From assembly GCA_016202605.1 (NCBI GenBank), contig JACQOJ010000051.1, positions 1 to 36,120 on the forward strand: 36,120 nucleotides of DNA, written 5' to 3'. The position numbers and the translations under genes were made by a program. This document shows positions 18,696 to 26,764 of this stretch, piece by piece; position 1 is the first letter of the stretch; every line of letters starts with the position of its first letter. The notes under the pieces are model-generated. The model was given only the letters and a program-made list of their open reading frames with translations. It ran no database searches and was not told the DNA's origin. This stretch comes from Betaproteobacteria bacterium (lineage in GTDB: Bacteria > Pseudomonadota > Gammaproteobacteria > Burkholderiales > SG8-41).

Positions 18696-19106
18696 TTACT
18701 TCTTGGGCAGCAGGCGGTAAGTTGCGGTCGCCCGGCATACGGACTTGTCGCATTCGTCGGTGACCTCGGCTTCGGCGAAGACCACGCTCCGCCCTCCCCT
18801 CACCACGGTGCCCGCGCACGTGAGCCCGCCATGAGCCGGCGCGAGATAGTTGAGCGTGAGCGATATGGTCGCGACCGCTGCGCCGAGCTCGACGGTGGAG
18901 CGCACCGCCTGCGACATGGCGGCGTCCGCGAGCGCGGCGACCGCCCCGCCGTGCACTTCCCCGCGGGAATTGCCGAAACGCTTGCGAAACGGCAGGCGTA
19001 TCACGGACCGGCCGGCGGCCAGCGCATCGAGCTTCAGCCCGAGATGCTCGTAAAACGGGGGCGAAGAACGCCATTGTGGGGGTTGCCGTTTCTGGTTGGT
19101 TGCCAT
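18696..19106 (-). CDS. PaaI-family hotdog thioesterase
   Basis: NSRGEVHGGAVAALADAAMSQAVRS...ISLTLNYLAPAHGGLTCAGTVVRGGRSVVFAEAEV. Confidence 0.92.
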   Translation of the reverse strand: MATNQKRQPPQWRSSPPFYEHLGLKLDALAAGRSVIRLPFRKRFGNSRGEVHGGAVAALADAAMSQAVRSTVELGAAVATISLTLNYLAPAHGGLTCAGTVVRGGRSVVFAEAEVTDECDKSVCRATATYRLLPKK

Positions 19107-19234
19107 GGTCTGTGCAGCGATCCGGAAACAAGAACGCCTGTGGTCCCCGTGCGCCGGCCCGCCGGTTCGTCACTCGGGCCGTAAGGGGGGATTCGGCGAT
19201 CACGCTGAATCAGAGCGCGGGCCGCGTAAGGCGT

Positions 19235-20473
19235 TCATGCTTCCTGCTCCACGCGCGCGGCGCGGTTTGCGGGTTGAGTAACGCCCGCCGCGCGCAACTG
19301 TGACGCTTCATCCGGCGAATAACCGAGCCAGCCCAGAATTTCATCGGTGTACGCGCCGGGTTCCGGCGCGGGGCTGCGAATTTCCCGCGGCAGGCCGGCG
19401 AAGTTGACGGCCGATGCGACCATGCGTGTGTCGCCGAAGAGCGGCGAGTGGACCGGCGCAGCAATTCCCAGGTGTTGGACCTGCGGATCGGCGAATACCT
19501 TGTCTATCGTATTGATGGGGCCGGCGGGTATGCCCGCAGCCTCGAAAATTTCCACCCAGTGCGCCGCCGGCTTGTGGCGCGTGACGTCCGAGATCGCCTG
19601 GTTGATGGCGGCGCGGTGCCGCGTGCGCCCGACCTGAGTGCTCCACCCGGCATTGTTCTTCCACTCCGGCTTGCCGAGCGCGTCGCACAGCCGGCTCCAC
19701 AGCCGCGACGAACTGGCCGCGATGTTCATGTGTCCATCGCTGGTCGGAAAAACGCCGGTCGGCGTGAACGTGGGATGGTCATTGCCGGCCTGTCCCGCGA
19801 CCTCGCCCTTCACGAGATAGCGCGCAGCCTGGAAGTCGAGCATGAAGATCTGCGATTCCAGCAGGCTCGTGTGCACCCAGCGTCCCTGGCCGGTGCGGGT
19901 GCGGTCGAACAACGCCATGGCGATCCCCATCGCCAGCAGGTTGCCGGCGGTGAGATCGGTGATCGGGATGCCCACGCGCACCGGTCCCTGTCCGGGAAGC
20001 CCGGTGACGGACATGAGGCCGCCCAGGCCCTGCGCGATCTGGTCGACCCCGCCGCGCTCGCGGTACGGGCCGGTCTGGCCGAAGCCGCTGATGCTGCCGT
20101 AGACGAGCCGCGGGTTGATCTTTCTGACGTGCTCCCAGCTGATCTTCAACCGGTCCTTGACCGGCGCGCGCATGTTTTCCACCAGCACGTCGGCGCGCTC
20201 GACGAGACGCATGAAGACCGCATACCCCTGCTCGGACTTGAGGTCGAGCTGCATCATCCGCTTGTTGCGGTGAAGATTCTGAAAGTCCGGCCCATGCCGC
20301 CGTCCGATCACGTCTTCACCGGCCGGTTCCGGCGGTTCGATGCGAATCACGTCCGCACCCCAGTCCGCGAGGTGCCGCACGCAGGTGGGCCCGGCCCGCG
20401 CGAGCGTCAGGTCGAGAACCACCACGCCGGAAAGCGGAAGATGCGCGTCGTTGCTGACCTTTCCATCCATCAT
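19235..20473 (-). CDS. CaiB/BaiF family CoA-transferase
   Basis: LSGVVVLDLTLARAGPTCVRHLADWGADVIRIEPPEPAGED...NKRMMQLDLKSEQGYAVFMRLVERADVLVENMR. Start assumed at MMDGKVSND. Confidence 0.93.
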   Translation of the reverse strand: MMDGKVSNDAHLPLSGVVVLDLTLARAGPTCVRHLADWGADVIRIEPPEPAGEDVIGRRHGPDFQNLHRNKRMMQLDLKSEQGYAVFMRLVERADVLVENMRAPVKDRLKISWEHVRKINPRLVYGSISGFGQTGPYRERGGVDQIAQGLGGLMSVTGLPGQGPVRVGIPITDLTAGNLLAMGIAMALFDRTRTGQGRWVHTSLLESQIFMLDFQAARYLVKGEVAGQAGNDHPTFTPTGVFPTSDGHMNIAASSSRLWSRLCDALGKPEWKNNAGWSTQVGRTRHRAAINQAISDVTRHKPAAHWVEIFEAAGIPAGPINTIDKVFADPQVQHLGIAAPVHSPLFGDTRMVASAVNFAGLPREIRSPAPEPGAYTDEILGWLGYSPDEASQLRAAGVTQPANRAARVEQEA

Positions 20474-20693
20474 CGCGTGTCCTTCGTCATATACCCTGAA
20501 ATCCGCAGTGCCCGTTATCGCCCGCGATTCGAATCGATTCGCCGTTCCCCTCGAAACCACCGACAGGCAGCGCCTCGCGCGGCGACCATATTACCTCATG
20601 CGGAATGGGCGGCGGGACCGAATTGAACGGTGGCGCACCGCCGGTTTCGGCGTGATATCCTGACGGCAATCGATTTCGCCACTCTCCACAGCC

Positions 20694-21305
20694 ATGCCAA
20701 ACATCACCATGCTCGATATCGACGAGTTGAGGAAAACCAGGCTGCGTCCCTATATCGACAAGTGCCTGCAGCATCGCGCGCCGGACCCGGGCTTCCATGC
20801 GATGATGGGCCACAATGTGGACCTATGCGAGGCGATATTCGTCGCGTGGGACACGATTTTTAACACCGGCCGCATCAGCCACAAGCTGAAGGAGATCATC
20901 CGGGTACAGCTTTCACGTCTGGCGTCCTGCGTTTACTGAGGCAACGTCCGGTCCGCTTCGGCGAAGCGGCAGGGTCTCGAGGAAGGCGATATCGAAGAAG
21001 CCATCGGCGACTACGAGGCGAGCCCCCGTTTCACCGATGCCGAAAAACTCGCGCTGCGCTACAGCGAGTGGATGGCACTCGATCCGGACCGGATCGGGCG
21101 CGAATTCTACGACGAACTGCGGCGGCATTATTCCGATGAGGAGATCGTCGAGCTTGGCGCCTTCATCGGCTACAACATCGGCTACCACACTTTCTTCGGG
21201 ACGCTGAAATTCTATCCCATGTTCGCGCCCGACGGCCGACTGGTAAGCCAGGAGGAATCAGCGCGAATCTACGGCACGACACCCGCTTCACTGGTGACAC
21301 CATGA
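20694..21305 (+). CDS. CMD/AhpD-like family selenoprotein candidate (in-frame TGA at 20937-20939 read as Sec; CVYU)
   Basis: ORF track splits it into 20694..20939 and 21072..21305; both are the same frame, with no stop between 20940 and 21071. Read-through product ...IIRVQLSRLASCVY-U-GNVRSASAKRQGLEEGDIEEAIGDYEASPRFTDAEKLALRY... is collinear with the neighbouring paralog across both halves. Confidence 0.78.
20953..20969 (+). promoter_or_regulatory. Putative bacterial SECIS hairpin of the CMD gene
   Basis: CCGCTTC-GGC-GAAGCGG, perfect 7-bp stem with G-initiated loop beginning 21 nt after the TGA. Confidence 0.6.
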
Positions 21306-21365
21306 GCCGTCGGGACCGCGACGCAAAAGCGCGCCACTCCCCGCCACTGACGACCGACTGCCTCC

Positions 21366-21911
21366 ATGCCGCACGTCGAACCGTTGAACATCGACGATAT
21401 CCGTGATCCCGAGCTGCAGGCGCTGATCGCGCGCTGTGAAATGCTCGGCGTGCCGGATGCGCTCTTTCCCGGAATCCTTGCGCGTGTGCCTGCGCATGCC
21501 AAAGCGCTTCTGCGCGCCCTGCTCGTCTCACACGCCGAAGGCAACGTCGATCACCGGCTGAAGGAAATCATTCGCGTGCAACTCGCCCGAACCGCCGGCG
21601 ACGCCTACTTTGCCGGGCTCCGCTCGGCGCAGGCGAGGCGAGACGGCCTCGATGAGGAAACGATCGCCGCGGGATCCGGGAAATTCGAGGACGATCCGCG
21701 GTTCACCGCCGCCGATAAATGGGCGCTGCGCTATGCCCGCGAGATGTATCTCAATCCCGAGAAAGTGGACGCCGCTTTCTACGACGAAGGCAGGAAGCAC
21801 TACACCGAGGCACAGATCATGGAGCTCGGCGCATTCATCGCCTTCCACTACGGGATGCAGGTCTTCACGCGCGCGCTCGGCGCCGGAGCGCCGTCGCGAT
21901 CCGGGGCGTAA
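21366..21911 (+). CDS. CMD/AhpD-like family paralog lacking the redox motif (DAYF instead of CVYU)
   Basis: RLKEIIRVQLARTAGDAYFAGLRSAQARRDGL...DDPRFTAADKWALRYAREMYLNPEKVDAAFYDEGRKHYTEAQIMELGAFIAFHYG. Confidence 0.85.
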   Translation: MPHVEPLNIDDIRDPELQALIARCEMLGVPDALFPGILARVPAHAKALLRALLVSHAEGNVDHRLKEIIRVQLARTAGDAYFAGLRSAQARRDGLDEETIAAGSGKFEDDPRFTAADKWALRYAREMYLNPEKVDAAFYDEGRKHYTEAQIMELGAFIAFHYGMQVFTRALGAGAPSRSGA

Positions 21912-21927
21912 ATCTATCCCCGGCCGA

Positions 21928-22659
21928 TCAGGAAGCCTTGCGCAGTGCCTGCCGTTCGCCTTCGCCGCGCAGCCCGTCGAGGATCGCCAGCGCGCGCCCC
22001 ATGGAGAACTCGCGTGTCTCATGGCTGAACGCCTTCGGGTTCTCCCGCATCATATATCCGTGGAGCACGCCCGGAAATATGTGTACCTCCACGTTCTTCA
22101 TGCGCGCCGGCACCGCGCGATAGGACTCCAGCACCGGCGCCGGCGCCTGGTGGTCCTGGTCGCCCCAGATGATGCACACGGGCTGGGTGACGCTCTCGAG
22201 CTCCCTGATGTAGTCCAGCATCTGCGTGCCATGGCAGGAAATGCCGGCGTCGTAACCCAGGCGCCCGGGACCGAGAATCGCATAGGGGCCGCCGTAGCAA
22301 AAGCCCATCGCCGCGGCGCGCCCGTTGAATTGCGGCTGCCCGCGCAGTTCGGACAGGGTATCCGCCATGTCGGCTTCACCCGCCTTGATCTTCTCGAGGC
22401 GCGGTTGCGAGCGCTCCTTCGTGCGATCATCGTCGCGCGCGAGCGGACCCGGGATCGAGCGCCAGAACAGATCCGGCGCCGCCGCGATGTAGCCGTGCGC
22501 AGCGAACTCGTCGGCGATTGCCCGGATGTCCTTGTCGACGCCGTGCACCGCGGAGGCAAGCACGATGGCCGGAACCTTTCCCCCGGCATCCGGCGTCACC
22601 AGATAGCAGCCGAATTCGCCGCCCCCGCTCGAGCGGATCTTGATGTCCTTGCGCAGCAT
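21928..22659 (-). CDS. Dienelactone hydrolase family protein
   Basis: AMGFCYGGPYAI nucleophile motif, IWGDQDHQAP, FPGVLHGYMM. Start assumed at MLRKDIKIR. Confidence 0.92.
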   Translation of the reverse strand: MLRKDIKIRSSGGGEFGCYLVTPDAGGKVPAIVLASAVHGVDKDIRAIADEFAAHGYIAAAPDLFWRSIPGPLARDDDRTKERSQPRLEKIKAGEADMADTLSELRGQPQFNGRAAAMGFCYGGPYAILGPGRLGYDAGISCHGTQMLDYIRELESVTQPVCIIWGDQDHQAPAPVLESYRAVPARMKNVEVHIFPGVLHGYMMRENPKAFSHETREFSMGRALAILDGLRGEGERQALRKAS

Positions 22660-22905
22660 GGTGCCCTCCCTCCGGATGGTCGATTTGACGAAGGAGCGAC
22701 CGTACATCAGGGCGAACGGATTGTCCATCCATCCCGCGGCCGATATTCGGCTATGTCTCGGGCGCGGCCGCCCCGGCGAGACCCGGACGCTAATTTGACG
22801 TAGCGCAACATCCGCCGCAAATCCGGGTGTTAGGGTTGCGGGATGTTACCCACCGCATCCTTGAAGACGGCCGTGCTCCGGCGCGGGGAACGCTAGCGCT
22901 GCACC

Positions 22906-24177
22906 ATGAGCAAGGAGCGCAATGCCCCTGCGGCCGTGGCCGCGTCCGGAAGAACCATGGCTCGCACCGAAACGCCCGCCACGGATTCCCTGAGCCGGGA
23001 CGGGATCAATACCGTCGCGCTCGTGGTGTTCTGCCAAGTCGTCCACGGGCTCACCTTCGCCGCGATTCCCCTGCTGCTGCCGCTGATCCGAGAAGACCTC
23101 CAGATCAGCTTCACGCAGGCGGGCATGCTCTCGGCCGCGGCGACGTTGAGCTACGCGCTCGGACAGATCCCGGCGGGCTATCTCTCCGATCGTTTCGGCC
23201 CCCGGCGTCTGTTCTTCATCGGCCTGCTTGGCTGGTCGGCGCTATCGCTGTGTTTCGGACTGATTCACGCGTTCTGGCTGGCGCTCCTCACGCAATTTAT
23301 TGCCGGCACTTTTCGCGCGCTCATGTTCGCCCCCGGCCTTGCGCTGCTGGCCTCGTGGTTCCCGCCGGAGCGCCGCGCCACGGCGATGAGCCTCTACATG
23401 CTGGGCGGCTTCGCCGGCACCATCGTGCTCTCGCTGGGAGGCCCGCTGCTCGCGGCCCTTTACGGCTGGCGCACCGCGTTCATTCTCCTTGCCGCGGTGG
23501 GCATAGGCACGGCATTCCTCTACAAGTCCTTCGCCAGGGAAAAGCCGCGCGTGCAGCCACTGCAGCACCTGGCGCTCACCGATATCTTCCAGCTTTTCCG
23601 CTACCCGATCATGTGGGTGTGCAGCGGGCTGCAGTTCGTGCGCTTCTCGGTAGTCACGGCCTTCAATTTCTGGCTGCCCTCGCTGCTGGTGGCCGACCGC
23701 GGCCTGTCGGTGCAGGCCGCGGGCCTGGTGTTTGCGATGAGCGCCGCGTTCACGGCGCCATCGAACACGCTTGGCGGTTACGTGTCGGACCGTCTCAAGA
23801 ACCCGCCGCTCGTGATCGGCGGGTCGCTCGCCATCCTCGCCTGCACGTCCACGCTGCTCGTCGTGGTCGAATCGATACCGCTGCTGCTCCTCGTCGTTGC
23901 CGTGAATTCGGTTTTCCTCCAGTTTTACTTCGGGCCGCTCTTTCTGGTTCCGGTGGAGGTGCTGGGGCAGCGCGTCACGGGAACCGCGATCGGATTTTCC
24001 AACCTGTTCGCCAACATCGGTGGCTTCACCACCGCCTACGCGCTGGGGGTGATCAAGGACCGGGCCGGGACGTTCAGCTGGGGTTTCGCCGGCATCAGCG
24101 GCGTGTGCCTTGCCGGCGTCGTGCTGGCCGTGGTCCTCGCGCGCATGCGCAAGCGCGCCCTCGCCGCGCACGCGTAG
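22906..24177 (+). CDS. MFS transporter
   Basis: Hydrophobic 12-TM-like pattern; GQIPAGYLSDRFGPRRLFFIG (MFS motif A). Confidence 0.93.
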   Translation: MSKERNAPAAVAASGRTMARTETPATDSLSRDGINTVALVVFCQVVHGLTFAAIPLLLPLIREDLQISFTQAGMLSAAATLSYALGQIPAGYLSDRFGPRRLFFIGLLGWSALSLCFGLIHAFWLALLTQFIAGTFRALMFAPGLALLASWFPPERRATAMSLYMLGGFAGTIVLSLGGPLLAALYGWRTAFILLAAVGIGTAFLYKSFAREKPRVQPLQHLALTDIFQLFRYPIMWVCSGLQFVRFSVVTAFNFWLPSLLVADRGLSVQAAGLVFAMSAAFTAPSNTLGGYVSDRLKNPPLVIGGSLAILACTSTLLVVVESIPLLLLVVAVNSVFLQFYFGPLFLVPVEVLGQRVTGTAIGFSNLFANIGGFTTAYALGVIKDRAGTFSWGFAGISGVCLAGVVLAVVLARMRKRALAAHA

Positions 24178-24186
24178 CCCTGGACG

Positions 24187-25380
24187 TCACTTCGCCGCAC
24201 CGCCGGTCCGCCGCCGGGACAGCAGTCCGCCCGATGCCATGATGGCCGCGACGATCCAGTACACCACCGGCAGTCCGAACGCGGAGCCCACGGCGCCGAA
24301 CACGATGGGTCCTGTCACGCGCACGAAATTATTGGCTGTCAGCCGCAACCCGAGCGTCTGCCCCGAGCGGCCTTCCGCCGAGCGGGCGAACATGAGGATC
24401 ACGGTAAGCGGAATACCGATGCCCATGCCCAAGCCAAAAAAGAAGGCGATCAGAGCAAGCACCATGGCATTGTCGGACAACGGCACCAGCGCAAAACCGA
24501 TCGCCCCCGAGAAAAACACCCAGGCAAGCAGCGTTTCGCCCGGCACGCGTTTCACCAGCCGCGCAAGGAACAGGCGCACGACGAACGCCGCGACCGCGAG
24601 AGTGGCGAGGATGGCGCCGATCGCGGAGGCCGAGAGCCCGATCGAATGCCCGTAGATCGGAAGGTAGAACTGGAAGAGATCGGTGCCGAGCTGGACCAGT
24701 CCGCTGATGACGAGCATGCGCCACACCTCGCGGTCCGCGAGCGCGTGGCGAGCGCCCGCATCCACCGGGGCCTGCGGCTTGCCGGGTGGAAAGAGGCGGC
24801 CCCAGACGAGCAGCAGCGCGATGGCGATTATCGATTGCGACGCCATGGCGAGACTCGCGGCCGCGTGTCCCAGGTAGTCGATCGAAAAACCGGCAAGCAG
24901 CGGGCCGACGAAGTTCGTCATCGCCCCGGTCAGGCTGAAGTTGCTGAAGTTGCGCGCGCGGTCCTCCGGCCGGCTCATGATGCCGATGAGGTTTTGCAGC
25001 GTGACGTGGAAGAAGGCGAGCGCCAGGCCGTTCAGCGCCGCGGCGACGTAGAACGCGGGCAGCGTGCGCACGAAGAACGGCAGCACGAGCGACAGCGCGC
25101 CGCAGACGGAGGCGAAGAGCAACAGCCCGCGCGCGCCCACGCGGTCGGCGAGCGCGCCGACCGGCCACGACAGCAGCAGCGGAAACAGGAACAGCAGGCC
25201 GCCGAGCACACCGACCGCCGAGGCCGGCGCGCCGAGCTCGAGCGCATACAGCGTCAGCACGACGCGCGCCGCGCTCGAGCCGACGAAGTTGAAAAAGGTC
25301 ACGGCAAGGGTGAGATGGATCGCCACTTGCCTTCGGTCCGGGAAGAGATGAGCAGCACGCGTTTCTTGCGTTTTTTTCAC
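24187..25380 (-). CDS. MFS transporter
   Basis: Hydrophobic pattern; LLSWPVGALADRVGARGLLLFASV (MFS motif A). Confidence 0.93.
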   Translation of the reverse strand: MKKTQETRAAHLFPDRRQVAIHLTLAVTFFNFVGSSAARVVLTLYALELGAPASAVGVLGGLLFLFPLLLSWPVGALADRVGARGLLLFASVCGALSLVLPFFVRTLPAFYVAAALNGLALAFFHVTLQNLIGIMSRPEDRARNFSNFSLTGAMTNFVGPLLAGFSIDYLGHAAASLAMASQSIIAIALLLVWGRLFPPGKPQAPVDAGARHALADREVWRMLVISGLVQLGTDLFQFYLPIYGHSIGLSASAIGAILATLAVAAFVVRLFLARLVKRVPGETLLAWVFFSGAIGFALVPLSDNAMVLALIAFFFGLGMGIGIPLTVILMFARSAEGRSGQTLGLRLTANNFVRVTGPIVFGAVGSAFGLPVVYWIVAAIMASGGLLSRRRTGGAAK

Positions 25381-25440
25381 CGCTCATTATAAACGGTCGG
25401 GCCGCGGCCGCCGGCGGGAGACCGCTTCCCACGTCGTCAT

Positions 25441-25695
25441 TTGAAAAACCACATCCTCACCGGGTCGCGGCCCGACGGCACGGCGTTCTGGGGCAACGAT
25501 GACCGGACCTGTGGCCACTGGAGAAAAAGCGGCTGCGATGGCACCGCGATGGTCGGCCACCAAGATCGCATGGGCCTGCGCGACGACGAGCCCTCGAGAT
25601 CGTGGAATTCCTCGCATCTTTCGCAAGGCTGCAGCCTGGACGCGCTGAAAAGCTCGGGCGGCGCGGGATTGCTCTACTGCTTCGCGGTCGACTGA
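25441..25695 (+). pseudogene. Possible remnant of a secreted lectin-like (C-type-lectin/DUF1554-like) protein, C-terminal part
   Basis: NHILTGSRPDGTAFWGNDDRTCGHWRKSGCDGTAMVGHQDRMG...SWNSSHLSQGCSLDALKSSGGAGLLYCFAVD: Cys/Trp spacing and GGAG-LYCF ending resemble the C-terminus of such domains; no N-terminal part or signal peptide. Confidence 0.4.
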
Positions 25696-25718
25696 TTTCG
25701 TGACCGGTCACCGATCGC

Positions 25719-26696
25719 TCATTGCGGCGGGATTCCGGCGTCCCTGATCACCTTCGCCCATTTCGCGATTTCGGCATTGAGATAGCGGGCGAATTCCTCT
25801 ACGCCGCCGTTTGCCGGTTCGATGCCCTGGTTGACAAGCCGTTGCCTCAGGTCGGCGGCACCAAGCGCCTTGGCCGTTTCGTCGCCCAATTTCGAGATGA
25901 TCGGCTGCGGTGTACTGCCCGGCCCGAGGAAGCCGTACCAGGAACTTGCGTCGTAACCAGGCAGCCCGCCTTCACTGACCGTCGGGACATCGGGGAGCGC
26001 CGCGCTGCGCCTTGCTGAAGAGACAGCGACGGGGCGCAGCTTTCCCTGCCGCACAGGGGCAAGGGCAGCGGCGACTGAGCTGAAGGTCAGCTGCGCTTCT
26101 CCCGTCATGACGGCGACCGCGGACGGCGCGCCGCCCCTGTACGGGACGTGCACCATCCGAACGTTCGCCATGGAGATGAACAGTGCCATTCCGAGATGAG
26201 TCATGCTGCCGACGCCCGCCGTGGCGTAATCGAGCATCCCGGGTTTGCGCTTGGCAAGAGCAATGAGATCCTTCACGGATTTGACCGGCAGCGACGGATG
26301 CACCGACAGCAACAGCGGCCCATACCCGACGAGGGAAACGGGCACGAGGTCCTTCTTCACGTCAAAAGGCAGTTTTGCGAAGAGGGACGGCATGGCGAGG
26401 GTTGCGTTGGCCAAGAACAAGGTGTAGCCGTCCGGAGCGCTCCGCACGACGAGGTCGGCAGCAAGGTTTCCGGACGCCCCGGGACGATTGTCCACGATCA
26501 CCTGCTGGCCGATGGTCTCCGAAAGCTTGTGGGCGATGGTGCGGGCGGAAACGTCGGTTGCGCCGCCCGCCGCGAAGCCGACGACGAGGCGGATGGGGCG
26601 GGCCGGGTACTGCTGGGCGCCGCCCGCGCCGGAATGCGACAGCGCCCCGCTCAAGCCAAGCAGCAGGATAGCGGTCTTCACGGGCTTGTTTTCCAT
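25719..26696 (-). CDS. TctC/Bug solute-binding protein
   Basis: YPARPIRLVVGFAAGGATDVSARTIAHKLSETIGQQVIVDNRPGASGNLAADLVVRSAPDGYTL. Start at MENKPVKTA. Confidence 0.95.
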   Translation of the reverse strand: MENKPVKTAILLLGLSGALSHSGAGGAQQYPARPIRLVVGFAAGGATDVSARTIAHKLSETIGQQVIVDNRPGASGNLAADLVVRSAPDGYTLFLANATLAMPSLFAKLPFDVKKDLVPVSLVGYGPLLLSVHPSLPVKSVKDLIALAKRKPGMLDYATAGVGSMTHLGMALFISMANVRMVHVPYRGGAPSAVAVMTGEAQLTFSSVAAALAPVRQGKLRPVAVSSARRSAALPDVPTVSEGGLPGYDASSWYGFLGPGSTPQPIISKLGDETAKALGAADLRQRLVNQGIEPANGGVEEFARYLNAEIAKWAKVIRDAGIPPQ

Positions 26697-26764
26697 CTGC
26701 GTACTCCCTCGATGTGGGCAAAGATCACCGGCGGTCCCCGCTCCAGTCGCGGCACTCCAGCACA

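Noticed and set aside
20694-21305. Interpretation as two separate genes or a simple pseudogene
   Set aside because: The frame stays open after the TGA, both halves align to one paralog, and the TGA sits on a Cys column with a SECIS-like hairpin. It cannot be fully excluded without Sec machinery evidence.
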